From Paramacrobiotus metropolitanus (lineage: Eukaryota; Tardigrada; Eutardigrada; Parachela; Macrobiotidae), in contig NW_026570221.1 of the NCBI RefSeq assembly GCF_019649055.1, forward strand, positions 2,976,001 to 3,040,000: a stretch of DNA of 64,000 bases. Direction: 5' to 3'. Numbering within the stretch: position 1 is the first letter of the stretch; each line of letters begins with the position of its first letter. The translations under genes and the position numbers were made by a program. Shown here piece by piece: positions 11,065 through 20,622 of this stretch. The notes below the pieces were generated by a model. That model had not been told where the DNA came from. It saw only the letters and a list, made by a program, of their open reading frames with translations, and did not search any database.

Positions 11065-11549
11065 TGTAGATGACCAAGTCTGGCGGCAAAGATGCGTATC
11101 ATCGTGCCGTTATAGGAGTATTTCTGCGTTTGTGGGTCATCCTTATGGTCAGCCAGTTTCCATGGGATGTCTATGGCGGCTCTGCATGCTGCGATGATGA
11201 AACTGGCGTTTGCGTCCGGTAGGACAAACTGAGCCAGGTATTTGACGACGTCAAGTTGGTCGTCCTTGATGTGCAGTTGGCACAAGTCATTCCAGTCCGG
11301 CCGGGTGATAGGCTGTCCGAGTAAGTTCACGTCCGTGATGCTCGATAGAGCATTGTCACGGACCATCGGGTAGCCCTCGCGGTTCTGAGTGTGCTCGGCC
11401 ATGCTGAAATCGCGAGGCCAATCTTTCCGCTGCATTTCCATTTCTAGTCCGGACCGGGTGACGAAGGTTTGCAGGTTTTGAACCATGGCGTCCACTTGGG
11501 CCCATTTGTCCCTGGGGTACGGGATGGCACCCATGATATAATCCGTCAC
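11007..11549 (-). CDS. Retroelement accessory ORF, globular helical (180 residues)
   Basis: Not recognised. Mostly helical with many Trp, Cys and His residues (WNDLCQLHIKDDQLDVVKYLAQF, LGHLHCHWD). No zinc-finger spacing or membrane segment is evident. It lies in the same frame as the upstream ORF (11589-12584), separated by one TAG at 11591-11589, and the sequence between the TAG and this ATG (DQGINIRPLPHRVVTDYI) reads as coding. A Gag/capsid-like role is possible from position and composition but is not shown. Confidence 0.55.
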   Translation of the reverse strand: MTDYIMGAIPYPRDKWAQVDAMVQNLQTFVTRSGLEMEMQRKDWPRDFSMAEHTQNREGYPMVRDNALSSITDVNLLGQPITRPDWNDLCQLHIKDDQLDVVKYLAQFVLPDANASFIIAACRAAIDIPWKLADHKDDPQTQKYSYNGTMIRIFAARLGHLHCHWDLKLPTGKDRLFLDY

Positions 11550-11588
11550 AACCCGGTGGGGAAGTGGCCGGATGTTGATGCCCTGGTC

Positions 11589-12584
11589 CTATGCATACTT
11601 GTAAGGATCGAAGTCCGAAGTGCTGCCAGATGGTGCAGGCTGGACCGGTAGGTCCGCCGCTGGCGATGTGGCCTCAGTCTCCATTGGTATTTGGATACTG
11701 ATATTGTGGGCCACCGAGCTGACACTTCGTTCTGGTCGCTTGGTGGACTGCGCGACAATCAGGCTGGACTCCGTCTCGTTTCGCTTCCCGGGTGATGTGC
11801 GCGGTTGGCGCTCGGGCTGGCTACGGCTTTGGCGTCCACTTTGGTCCTGGTTACGGCTCTGGATCTGGTGACGTAAGTCATCTGGGTTCCGCGGTAGCGG
11901 TGCCAGTGGCGTGCGCTGTTCAGTGCGCGCTGGCTGGTATTGGCCTTTTAAGGCGTCCAGCAATCCACCTTCCAACAGCTGTCGAGTCACCTGGTCAACC
12001 ATAGCCTTGTTGATGTTTTCCAGGATCGTTTTGTCGAACCCCTGGTTGTATTCCATCGGTATGGGCAACTCGTATCCGTAGGATCGAGAGCCTGATGATG
12101 GCCGCTGCGACTGGTGTGCGTAACTGCTCGGGGCGGCCGTTAGGCCACGCCCTGAGGACTGGTCAGATCCCGAGGTGCGGGATCGACGTTCCCGGTCCCG
12201 CTCGTCCTTCCGTTCTCGAGCCGATTGGCTGAGTGGAGGAATCGGAGTTCCGGTACTGCACCAGCCAGGTTGTCGGGCGCCACTACGTTGCATATAGAGG
12301 TCGTAGATCTCTATCTGCTCATGATCCCTCAATAGGGGAATCAGGTGGCTTCCGTCGCGGCTGGTCATGTGTATGTATGCGTCAAAGTTGCCTCTCACCA
12401 CTTCCAGGTAGAAGCAGTAGGCTCGTTCGCTCTCGTCGCGGAAGCCCGGCCGCAGGTGGTATGCGCAGGGGATCAACTCCCGTGAGGAATTGTCCCGGCG
12501 GTGAGGATGTGTCATACTATCGCCGCTGTTGCGTCTGCAGTCCGAGCATCGCGGTTCGTATTTCTGCTGCGGTGTAAGTCCCAT
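11589..12584 (-). CDS. Retroelement accessory ORF with Cys cluster (331 residues)
   Basis: Not recognised. Starts MGLTPQQKYE, then CSDC and later CAYH within the first 45 residues, a possible small metal-binding site. An aromatic-rich folded segment follows (AYCFYLEVVRGNFDAYIHM), then Arg/Ser/Gln-rich linkers (SRSQPERQPR) and a Pro-rich tail ending KYA before an in-frame TAG. A helical stretch ILENINKAMVDQVTRQLLEGG lies mid-protein. About 190 bp of apparently non-coding DNA separate it from the preceding ORF. Confidence 0.55.
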   Translation of the reverse strand: MGLTPQQKYEPRCSDCRRNSGDSMTHPHRRDNSSRELIPCAYHLRPGFRDESERAYCFYLEVVRGNFDAYIHMTSRDGSHLIPLLRDHEQIEIYDLYMQRSGARQPGWCSTGTPIPPLSQSARERKDERDRERRSRTSGSDQSSGRGLTAAPSSYAHQSQRPSSGSRSYGYELPIPMEYNQGFDKTILENINKAMVDQVTRQLLEGGLLDALKGQYQPARTEQRTPLAPLPRNPDDLRHQIQSRNQDQSGRQSRSQPERQPRTSPGKRNETESSLIVAQSTKRPERSVSSVAHNISIQIPMETEATSPAADLPVQPAPSGSTSDFDPYKYA

Positions 12585-12774
12585 TCTCTGTGGTAACAGA
12601 AATGAAACTTGCAGAATAAGGTAAAGTCCGCTTTCTATGACGGGTCCCTATGATAATTACGCCCTATGTTTTACGTCCCTACGATTTTAAGTGTGATTTG
12701 TTAACTAGGCTTTTCTTGCCCGGTGAATTATTTCGGGATCACCCCCTAGACCCTATGCGAGTTCTACGCCTAGG

Positions 12775-13842
12775 TCACTGATGGTAGGTACGCCGCTTCT
12801 TCTTGGACTTGGTTGAGGCCAAGGAGTCGGATTCGGTGGGACGAGGGCCGTAACGATCCGGTGGGATGTTATGTTGTCTGTACCGCTGCTGGGCCTCGGG
12901 CTCATCAACAGTTTGCTCGAGCCATCCATCGTTTAACATCTTCCGTACGACGTATCTGACGTCCTCGCAAATAGGGTACAACCCGCTAGGGCGGCCCTGG
13001 TTCGGCATGTATGCTATCCCATCAATAAATTGTGGATGGTGCGAGATGACGTTCAGATCGTATCGGCCCAGGAGCTGGTTGGCTATCTCGCCTCGTGTGA
13101 GGCCTAATGGGTGCTGAGTGGTGGTCAGCACTGTGAGAACGGCGTTACGCCACTCCCAATAGCCTTGAGGAGCTTTATCCACTTTTTCCGGTGGGAAAGT
13201 GTAGAAGATCTGCGTATTGGGCAGATGGGTCCGTAATATAGCTCCTTCATGGTAGGCCATCTGTATGTACTTCATCACTTTGGACTTAGACAGCGGTGGG
13301 CCATTCCATTTCTTGATGAGTTGGAAGGCCAAGCCCCCTGTAGCAAGGGTTGTACCCGTTTGGGACAACGCCTTTAAGGCCGCCTTGATATACGCCCATC
13401 GCTTGTCAGAGTTGGAGATCCGCGGCTTTTTGGAAGGATCTCCGCCGGGCCATTTCCTGGCCACCTTTGGTGTTGGTGGCGAGACGTAGTCAATCCGCGG
13501 TATGGCCGGGCACAGGTCAGGTAAAGTCCATGGAATCTCACCATCATCTGATTCTGGTGAGGTCGAGTCGCGCATCCTTTCCCGTTCGGGCGATGCAGCG
13601 CTTCCACTTGGCTCAGCGTTATCTACGCTGGCTGGACTTTCTTGGCTAATACCTTCTGCGCTGCCTTGGTCCTGATCGGCGCCTTCTGCGCCACCTTGGT
13701 CCTCCATGTCCTGGTAACCGTTAGGTGGTTGGTTCTCATCACCGGGTGGTATTTCCGTGTCATGGTCCGGTGGGAGGTCCATGGTAAGTTTACCAGGGCT
13801 TTGGTCATCATCGTCATCAGAGTCGGACTTTTGGGACTCCAT
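12775..13842 (-). CDS. Retroelement accessory ORF, acidic N-terminus and winged-helix-like core (355 residues)
   Basis: Not recognised. The N-terminus is very acidic (SDSDDDDDQSP), and the same frame stays open and acidic upstream of the ATG to about 13985. Residues from about 145 contain two segments that look like winged-helix folds: AYIKAALKALSQTG...FQLIKKWNG...KVMKYIQMAYHEGAI and AVLTVLTTTQHPLGLTRGEI...VRYVVRKMLNDGWLEQ. The C-terminus is basic (KSKKKRRTYHQ). The preceding 848-residue ORF overlaps it in the register from which a -1 shift leads here. A nucleic-acid-binding role is inferred only from the fold guess. Confidence 0.55.
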   Translation of the reverse strand: MESQKSDSDDDDDQSPGKLTMDLPPDHDTEIPPGDENQPPNGYQDMEDQGGAEGADQDQGSAEGISQESPASVDNAEPSGSAASPERERMRDSTSPESDDGEIPWTLPDLCPAIPRIDYVSPPTPKVARKWPGGDPSKKPRISNSDKRWAYIKAALKALSQTGTTLATGGLAFQLIKKWNGPPLSKSKVMKYIQMAYHEGAILRTHLPNTQIFYTFPPEKVDKAPQGYWEWRNAVLTVLTTTQHPLGLTRGEIANQLLGRYDLNVISHHPQFIDGIAYMPNQGRPSGLYPICEDVRYVVRKMLNDGWLEQTVDEPEAQQRYRQHNIPPDRYGPRPTESDSLASTKSKKKRRTYHQ

Positions 13843-16169
13843 GGTTTGGTCCTGGTCCGGCTCTTCTTGTTCTTCGTCCTCTGAGTCCTCCGGTTGTGAG
13901 TCCTCAGAGTCCGAATCGCTTGGCTGCGGTGAGGGGTCTTTTTCCCCCTTTTCTTTGAGGCTGTGGCCTTTCGGCTCTTTGTGGATGTGACCGATAAGGC
14001 TGGCGAAGGAGGTCTGGACCGGCCAGCTGCGTTAGGCAGTGACACTGTGTCCCTGGGCACAGGCCGAGTTCCGGCTGCGCGCATCTCATCCTCCGCTTCT
14101 TGCCGTGCAGCCATTTCTCGTCTTGTAACTGACGGTCGAGGAGGCTTTTCTACCGGCAGTTTCTTTGGACCTGGCAGTTTGGCCACTTGGGAGATCAAGT
14201 ATGCCTCCTTGGCTCGGCCGGTCAACTTATCTTTTGGCGGTCCAACCGCTTTCTTCCTATCCGGGTCCCATTTTGTGCCCACGTCGTGTGACACGTACAG
14301 AGACCGTTGGGTCTTCTGCGGGATGAACCCGGGGATGGTGAAGCGGATGTGTTCCTCCCGGTAGGCGTTGGTCGTTTCTAAAGTTCCATCCTTGACCAAT
14401 GCTAATAACTCGTCAAATATGATCTTTTCCAGTTCCTCCTGGTCCGCCACTCCTTTGTAATAGAGAGCGTTGATGGTCCTGACGATGTCGACCAAGTTGG
14501 AGCCTCTTGGGTTGTGCAGGTAAGCAATGGTCCTGCATATTTGATGAAAGGGGTAATCCCGGCTGCGGGAAAGCCCTGCTGGCCGATGAGGCACGTGAAG
14601 CTCCATCATGCTGGTCCAGTCACGGTGTGTGCGGACCAGAAGTCCCATGTCCAAAATGAGAGTTACTACCCGCCGCATAAAGGGTGCCGTTAGTACACGG
14701 TCCGCTGGCGGTAGCACTCTGAATTCCTCTCCATGTGCCATTCTGGCTCGGAGAACTCGGACGAGACATTGGTACATGTCTCTTCCTGTTGTACGTCTCA
14801 TGATCCTGGCCGCTGCCACCCATTGGCGCACATATGGACCCGTTGGGATCTCAATGTGCGTGGCCTCCGGTCCAGGGTTGGGAAGCTCAGCTTCGTCGTC
14901 TCCCGGCGTGGGGAGCATTGTTTCCTCCGAAGGCGGTTCACCTTCGGGAACTGGCTCGTATTCCTCTTCTTGCCATGGACGATATGTTGCTGGCTCCTCT
15001 GATTTGTTTGGACTGTCCGATAGGACTTGAACGTCTTCATCGCCGGACAGCCGTTTCTCAAGCTGGGCGATCTTGGCCTCGTGACTTTTCTTGTCCTTGG
15101 CCGCTTGTTTCTTCTGGCGGTTCCTTTCGGCCTCTGGGTTTGATGTTGGCCGAGGTGTGGTCGCCTGGCTCCCACTCGGTTGAGGGGAGTTTGGACGAGT
15201 GGCCGGTTTGGCCCTCGATTGAGGAGAAGTTGGGCGAGAGGCCGGTTTGGCCCTCTCCGGGTTTTTGGCTTTCCTTGGCTGCTTACTCCGTTGGGAGTTA
15301 GCTGAGTGAATCACGCCCATGCCAAGTGCCAAACTGTCCAATGTCCCTGTTATGGGGAAGGTTACTGGACGGCCAAAAGGTATGTCGCCGACGTTGGCAG
15401 GCATATTCGTCAAGTTTATCGGAGCAGCGGCCGTTGGCCCTGTTCCGGACTGACTTTGGCCTGTTGTATCCTGCGCCGACGAAATGGCCTTAGGTGGCTC
15501 CTCCGGTTGTGCCGGTTCTGGCTGCGCTACGGCCACAGGTCCAGACGGAGAAGTATCCATTGGCTCTAAAGCCGCTGGTGGTTGTGCCTGCGTCTTTGGC
15601 GGTACCACTGTTGGTGGCGCATTTGACGACAGGGTTTCAGCCATTCTAAAGTCTTCCTCCGGTGGGGGAAAGGCTTTCTGGTTGCGACGGCGCCAGTAAT
15701 CGTCTATCATCCGTAGGACCAAGGATCGGAGCATTTCGGTTATCATGTCGTATTCTTCCATGCGATTCTGCTCCTTGGCCTCCTGTCTCTTTGTGAGCAG
15801 GAACGGATATTGCCGTCGTTCATTATGGTCAGCATGGATCAGTAAGTGTCTCTGCTCGATAGGAGTGAGAGCACTCATGGGCATCAAGGCCGCGTCGGCT
15901 TCCACTTCTTGGGCCGAGACAGCCGGAGTTATCCGCACCATCATTCTGGCCGATTCTGCGACCACTGGTGCAGGAGTCCTAACCGTGACCGTTACTGGCT
16001 CAAGTGTTGTACCTGCGGACACCGTAGGTGCTGCGATTCGTTCCACAGTAATGGTCATCGTTGGCTCTGGAGGAGGTGTTGTATCCATCCTCTCTTTGGT
16101 TGGGGACTTGCCTGGCCGGCTCGGTATGAACCTGGCAGGCGCCGGTTCGATGGCCGGCATACTGGGCAT
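13623..16169 (-). CDS. Retroelement accessory ORF, middle section (848 residues)
   Basis: Not recognised. It begins in a Pro/Thr-rich linker (the frame is open and coherent upstream to about 16260). A helical hairpin follows (TPIEQRHLLIHADHNERRQ, LRSLVLRMIDDYWRRR), then Pro-rich linker, a basic coiled segment (RNRQKKQAAKDKKSHEAKIA) and an acidic stretch. A folded domain with winged-helix character (AARIMRRTTGRDMYQCLVRV, ELLALVKDGTLETTNAY, REEHIRFTIP) comes next. After about residue 750 the reading becomes Arg/Thr-rich while the overlapping frame becomes acidic and regular, so the true C-terminus probably continues in the 355-residue ORF. Confidence 0.6.
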   Translation of the reverse strand: MPSMPAIEPAPARFIPSRPGKSPTKERMDTTPPPEPTMTITVERIAAPTVSAGTTLEPVTVTVRTPAPVVAESARMMVRITPAVSAQEVEADAALMPMSALTPIEQRHLLIHADHNERRQYPFLLTKRQEAKEQNRMEEYDMITEMLRSLVLRMIDDYWRRRNQKAFPPPEEDFRMAETLSSNAPPTVVPPKTQAQPPAALEPMDTSPSGPVAVAQPEPAQPEEPPKAISSAQDTTGQSQSGTGPTAAAPINLTNMPANVGDIPFGRPVTFPITGTLDSLALGMGVIHSANSQRSKQPRKAKNPERAKPASRPTSPQSRAKPATRPNSPQPSGSQATTPRPTSNPEAERNRQKKQAAKDKKSHEAKIAQLEKRLSGDEDVQVLSDSPNKSEEPATYRPWQEEEYEPVPEGEPPSEETMLPTPGDDEAELPNPGPEATHIEIPTGPYVRQWVAAARIMRRTTGRDMYQCLVRVLRARMAHGEEFRVLPPADRVLTAPFMRRVVTLILDMGLLVRTHRDWTSMMELHVPHRPAGLSRSRDYPFHQICRTIAYLHNPRGSNLVDIVRTINALYYKGVADQEELEKIIFDELLALVKDGTLETTNAYREEHIRFTIPGFIPQKTQRSLYVSHDVGTKWDPDRKKAVGPPKDKLTGRAKEAYLISQVAKLPGPKKLPVEKPPRPSVTRREMAARQEAEDEMRAAGTRPVPRDTVSLPNAAGRSRPPSPALSVTSTKSRKATASKKRGKKTPHRSQAIRTLRTHNRRTQRTKNKKSRTRTKPWSPKSPTLMTMMTKALVNLPWTSHRTMTRKYHPVMRTNHLTVTRTWRTKVAQKAPIRTKAAQKVLAKKVQPA

Positions 16170-19100
16170 TCGCGCCGGAGTTGATGTGGCGCGTCCAGGA
16201 GAAGTCCTTTTGATGGAGATCGGCTTCGGCGTGGCGATTCCTTCGTTGAAGGTAGCCGGACCTGACTGGTCTCATATAACGCCCTTTGAACATTTTTGTC
16301 CAAGTCTTCCTCAATCTCCGACTCCTCGCTGGAGGAGACGCCCCAGAAGGCCGCTGGCAGTTGAGGACGTTCATCCTCACTTTCTGCTTCTTCCGGTGGA
16401 AGTTCGTCTTCCACTGGCTGGCCTGGTCGTGGGCGGGGTTCAACTGTCCATGCCCTTGGGTTAATGTGAGGGCCACGGATGTAGATGGCATGCTCAATGA
16501 TTTCGCCAGGCAACTTGCGTTGGCGAAGGGCCTGGCTTTTACTTCGCATGGCCATCAGTTTTCTGATGAGGATTGTACGTCCTTGGACCATCTGTTGACA
16601 GCCGCGGTTGATGCGGTCAATCTCTCGGTCCGTTAGTGTAGGATCGCCGGCGCGTAGTCGCTGGCGCATATCATCCTCAGTCAGATTTAAGCGTAGATCA
16701 AGTTCTATGATCTCGCTTACAAGCCGGTTGTGCGGGTCATCCCATGACTCCGTTTGAGTCAATCGGATGCGATGCCTCGTTGGAGGTTCGTCCCGCAATG
16801 GCTGTGTCGTTCCTGACGGAATCTTTGGTGCTTCCGGTGGGGAGAGCACGTGTCCCTTGCCAGGAAAGTTCTTCGGCGGCGACTTCCTCTTCTTGGTTGG
16901 TAGGCCACGAAGTACCAAAGTCGGTGGTTCCGCCTTCTTTGGCTTGAGTATGGACCGACCTGGCCTGGTAGGGCCAGAAGTGTCTGAGTCCCTTACTGGG
17001 TCACTCAACGCTGGTGGAGTGGACCTGGGTGGTCGGTTCAACTCCAAGTTCTCCCTTGGTCCCCGCCAAGGTGGGAGTGACCGCTGTGAAGGAGGCTCTT
17101 CCGCTTCCGGAGGAGTCCTCTTCTTCTTCTCGAATCTAGGCGACCGTGGGCCACTTGTTGTGGCAGGAGTGGCCGGTTCTGGCCGTCCTCCTGTCGATTT
17201 CCTAGGCGTTGGCCGGACAACGAGGGTGCCACTTGATGTGTCGCCTTCAATTGGCTTCGGTGTAGGCTGTGATGACGCCGTTGGCGCATCAACAGCCATT
17301 GGACTTGTAGGTTCACCAGCCGGTTGGACTGGTGTTGGCTCCGTTTCAGCCGACTTCTCTGGCGAGAGTTCCAGAGTTTTGTCCTGCAGGGCTACGTCCA
17401 TTTCGACGTCCTGCTGTTGGACTTCTGTACTGTTGCCCGCTATAGCGGTTCCAGCAGTGTCCATGGGTTGGTCGGATGTTGGACCAGGCACCGTTAGGGC
17501 CTGGGCCAACTCAGCTGGAATAGGTTCTCCAACTGATGTTGAGGCGGCCGGTTCATATGTCAGGGCCAAAAGTGCTGGCTCGGACACTGGTGATGGTCGC
17601 CATTCGTTCACCGGATCGAAGTCACTGGAGCGCGCCGTCGTTGACGAGCCAGGTGGATGGACCTGCCAGTATTCTTCGATGCGGTCTCTGATCCATGTTG
17701 TTAAGATGTCAAAGACTCTTAGTGCGATACCGGTGGGTATCGTACTGTTCGGAGTGATTTCCCTTAACAAAGTTATCCGGTAGGACAACGTTTGTTGTTG
17801 ATCCGCCAATCTGGCCGCTTCCGGGTCAGATGGTTCAAGGTTTTGGATTTGATTAGTTATGCGACGTTCGACGTCCTCGGCGTCTCTAATGAGGTCTCTA
17901 TGCCTCAATGCCTGAGGAACCGTCATCGGTGTTGGCCTAGAGACAATCTCGCGGGACTGGTCCTCCTGCCAATTTAGACGTAAGATTCGAGGGGCCGGTT
18001 GGTTGACATTATCCGGTTGATTCAATACCGGAAAGTCGTCCGTATAGGCCGGTCTGGCTGATGTGATGCTACCCCTCATAATCTGTCCCAGGCGTTCCGC
18101 TATATCTGGTGGCGGTGCCAGTGAAGTTGGCCTCGGGTGGACCTGTCGTTCTGGCGCGACCAAGTGATCAGGCGGAGCTGTAAGTCCTGGTACAGGGGTT
18201 GGATCTGGCATGTCGAACCACTCAATGTCGCTGTCGGTTTCTGTGTCCGACGCGCTGGCTGGTCGACTAAGTGCTGGTCCGGCTGCAAATCGTTCAGCCG
18301 AGATCCGCATAATTCTCAAAAACCGCATCTTCAATTCTTCCGCCGGTTGGCGTGTTGAAGACTGTGTCGGTGTGAGAAGTCCGGTTTGTCCTACGCGTGT
18401 TGGCTGCCCCGGTCGAGGCTTAGGCAACACGCGCCGAAGTGCTTCATCGATCAGGCCAAGCTGATATTGCCGATTACGGAATTCGCGCAATGCCGGTGGG
18501 TCATTGGCCGTGTTTAATGGCTTGTCCATAAACCGTAGCATGGCCCGTCGAATCCTGGTTATGTATTCCAGGACGCGCTGGAATTCCAGGTCCAACGCGA
18601 CTTTTCTCCGCAAGGTAGCAACGTCCACACCTCTTAGGTTGCTAATGGCCTTACGGATCGCCTCTTCTAAGGATTCCGCTGCGTGAAGTTCACGTTCCAA
18701 GGGCGGTATATCTGGGTGAGCCCTTAGGTCGTACGGGGAAGAAGCCGGTTCTCGCATTTCCAAGCCAATGGCCCTCAGCATTGCCTCGTCGGTAGACGTA
18801 GGCTGAGCCGCTGGTGGCGCGGAAGATTCCCCTGTCGTAGTGGTAACTACGACTGTTGGGTTTAATGGGGGAGGCGGTGCTGATGGTGCTGGCGCCGGAC
18901 GTGTGCATACTTCTGAGTGTTCGGTCCTCAGCAGTCTTTCCGTCCGATATTGTTCCAGCTGTTCCCTCAGCCTGCGAGATGCCGCCAGCAATGCCTGACC
19001 AGTTTGGTCATGCAAAGGAAATATCTCATTCTGAGCCTGGCGGGTCGCAATTTCCTCGCTAAGTTCGTGTGCGAGGCGCCGGAACTCGTCTTGATCGAGG

Positions 19101-20350
19101 AGGATGCGTTGGGCCAACTCACGGTAGTGAGGGCTGTGCCTGTCCAACTCTCGGATCATGGCCTCCAATTCTTGGATGGCGTTCTCTACTTCCTTCAGGT
19201 TGTCCTGAAGTTGGTAGAGTGGAGTCCGGCCGTCGGCCAGAGGTTCGGTGGGGGATTCAATCCGCAGTGGTGGGGTAGTTGGCTCCCATTGGACGTCCCC
19301 TTCATTTTCATCGTCATCCGGCTCTGCCGATGACACAGGCTCTGTCGGTGGGACAGTCTGGTCATGCCTAACTACACACACTGGATTCAGTGGTGGTTGT
19401 GCTGCCGGTACCGGTTCAGTTAGGCCAAGTTGGGCCGCCAATTCCGGTGGAACCTCCTCTGGCCGGTTATAAACAGTGAGCCGTCCATCCACGAATACCC
19501 GTAATGGGTAATCACCAGGCTGGTCGAGCCGTGATGTGCTTGGCTGGGTTTCCGGCGGCGCTGGAGTTTGGTACGCTTCCGGTCCCGCTCGTGGAGGCTC
19601 AATGGATGAATCAGACGGCGCCTGGCCCGTAGGGTCAGGTTGTGCCGCTGAAGGTGGGCTATACGGCGGTTGGCCGTATGCTCCATATCCGCCGTAAGGC
19701 GGTGGATATCCATAAGGTGCAGGCGGATACATCCACGGTGGTGGGTATCGCCATGGGTTTATGTCCGGCTGCGGCTGGTTTGAAGGTCCAGGCGCAGGAT
19801 ACGGTGGATATCCATAGTGCGGGTTGTAGTATGGCGGCGGAGTAAACTGTGGCCGCGGTCCGGCATGGACCGGTGTAGTCGTGACCGTTGGCCCGACTGC
19901 CGCGGTTGTGAAGACTGGCTGACTCGCCGAAGTGGTCGGTAGGCCACCATACAAAATTGGTTGAGGTGGGCCGGTGCGGCCTTGAAGGTAACGTCGGACT
20001 GTTTGGTCCGATGTTGAGCTTGGCTGGCTGCCAGTTACTGCTGCATTCACCAAGAGTCCAGTGTGGTCAGAGAATGTCCCTGGCGGCCAAAGTTGTGGCG
20101 GAATGGCTCGAGGTGGCAGAGGCTGTGACCGCGGTAGCGGTGTGTCGGCCCGTGAACTGGGGCCGACTGACATAGTTGCCAGCTGCTCAGCAGTTAGGTT
20201 AGCTCTGATGTTCGGTACCTGTACACTCGGAGGCCGGTTAGACGACCGAGTGGAAGATCCGCCCGACCGGGATTCCGGTCGTGAATATGGATGTGTGCGG
20301 TTACTGCGGTCGGAGTCATCAGAGCGATCAGTGCGTCGGCGTCCGTCCAT
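16055..20350 (-). CDS. Giant retroelement accessory protein, Pro-rich with helical modules (about 1430 residues)
   Basis: Not recognised. I place the start at MDGRRRTDRS; an upstream GTG-initiated extension is less likely. The N-terminus is Arg/Ser-rich, then Pro/Tyr-rich with PPPYY and PPPYG (PPxY-type motifs). Later, helical blocks alternate with disordered Pro-rich linkers: ELDRHSPHYRELAQRILLDQ, LRRKVALDLEFQRVLEYI, EAARLADQQQTLSYRITLLR, and DREIDRINRGCQQMVQ. They look like variants of one helical hairpin. A PSAP occurs mid-protein. After about 16270 the frame turns into low-quality Arg/Pro-rich sequence while the -1 frame becomes coherent. There are no membrane segments, so this is not an envelope protein. 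Confidence 0.65.
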   Translation of the reverse strand: MDGRRRTDRSDDSDRSNRTHPYSRPESRSGGSSTRSSNRPPSVQVPNIRANLTAEQLATMSVGPSSRADTPLPRSQPLPPRAIPPQLWPPGTFSDHTGLLVNAAVTGSQPSSTSDQTVRRYLQGRTGPPQPILYGGLPTTSASQPVFTTAAVGPTVTTTPVHAGPRPQFTPPPYYNPHYGYPPYPAPGPSNQPQPDINPWRYPPPWMYPPAPYGYPPPYGGYGAYGQPPYSPPSAAQPDPTGQAPSDSSIEPPRAGPEAYQTPAPPETQPSTSRLDQPGDYPLRVFVDGRLTVYNRPEEVPPELAAQLGLTEPVPAAQPPLNPVCVVRHDQTVPPTEPVSSAEPDDDENEGDVQWEPTTPPLRIESPTEPLADGRTPLYQLQDNLKEVENAIQELEAMIRELDRHSPHYRELAQRILLDQDEFRRLAHELSEEIATRQAQNEIFPLHDQTGQALLAASRRLREQLEQYRTERLLRTEHSEVCTRPAPAPSAPPPPLNPTVVVTTTTGESSAPPAAQPTSTDEAMLRAIGLEMREPASSPYDLRAHPDIPPLERELHAAESLEEAIRKAISNLRGVDVATLRRKVALDLEFQRVLEYITRIRRAMLRFMDKPLNTANDPPALREFRNRQYQLGLIDEALRRVLPKPRPGQPTRVGQTGLLTPTQSSTRQPAEELKMRFLRIMRISAERFAAGPALSRPASASDTETDSDIEWFDMPDPTPVPGLTAPPDHLVAPERQVHPRPTSLAPPPDIAERLGQIMRGSITSARPAYTDDFPVLNQPDNVNQPAPRILRLNWQEDQSREIVSRPTPMTVPQALRHRDLIRDAEDVERRITNQIQNLEPSDPEAARLADQQQTLSYRITLLREITPNSTIPTGIALRVFDILTTWIRDRIEEYWQVHPPGSSTTARSSDFDPVNEWRPSPVSEPALLALTYEPAASTSVGEPIPAELAQALTVPGPTSDQPMDTAGTAIAGNSTEVQQQDVEMDVALQDKTLELSPEKSAETEPTPVQPAGEPTSPMAVDAPTASSQPTPKPIEGDTSSGTLVVRPTPRKSTGGRPEPATPATTSGPRSPRFEKKKRTPPEAEEPPSQRSLPPWRGPRENLELNRPPRSTPPALSDPVRDSDTSGPTRPGRSILKPKKAEPPTLVLRGLPTKKRKSPPKNFPGKGHVLSPPEAPKIPSGTTQPLRDEPPTRHRIRLTQTESWDDPHNRLVSEIIELDLRLNLTEDDMRQRLRAGDPTLTDREIDRINRGCQQMVQGRTILIRKLMAMRSKSQALRQRKLPGEIIEHAIYIRGPHINPRAWTVEPRPRPGQPVEDELPPEEAESEDERPQLPAAFWGVSSSEESEIEEDLDKNVQRALYETSQVRLPSTKESPRRSRSPSKGLLLDAPHQLRRECPVCRPSNRRLPGSYRAGQASPQPKRGWIQHLLQSQR

Positions 20351-20622
20351 CGTTGAATGGGGCGCTGTCACGAGACGAATCACGCGGTGTTAGACTCCTA
20401 CCTACTATGTTAGTTCAATGTACGGCTAGCTACTTATAAGCTACCGTGACAGATATTGGACCAAGTAAGGCTACTTCTAAGCTACTGGTCCTTTAAGTTC
20501 AGGTTAGTTAATTTAGGTTAGTTAATTATGGTAGCAGCTCAGTTAATTGAGCTTAGATCACCGTGAGCTGAGTTAGTTAGACTAGTTCTAAGTCTACCAT
20601 GTCAGATATTGTTAGAGATTAT
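20351..20622 (-). promoter_or_regulatory. Spacer between integrase and accessory ORFs with LTR-end/PBS echo
   Basis: Non-coding, about 270 bp, rich in TTAGTTA and CTTATAAGCTAC repeats. On the minus strand at about 20609-20594 it contains ATATCTGACATGGTAG, identical to the LTR end plus the first bases of the primer-binding site at 32276-32261. A degenerate copy (CCAATATCTGTCACGGTAGC) lies at about 20460-20441. It could be a relic of an internal LTR/PBS, or a start site for a shorter RNA that expresses the downstream ORFs. Confidence 0.5.

Noticed and set aside
15745-16464. Plus-strand ORFs of 100-340 codons within 10.6-31 kb
   Set aside because: They are antisense to the retroelement ORFs and have the biased composition expected of shadows in GC-rich coding DNA.
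10615-20350. Envelope gene after integrase, which would make the element a retrovirus
   Set aside because: None of the downstream ORFs shows a signal peptide, furin-like site or membrane anchor.
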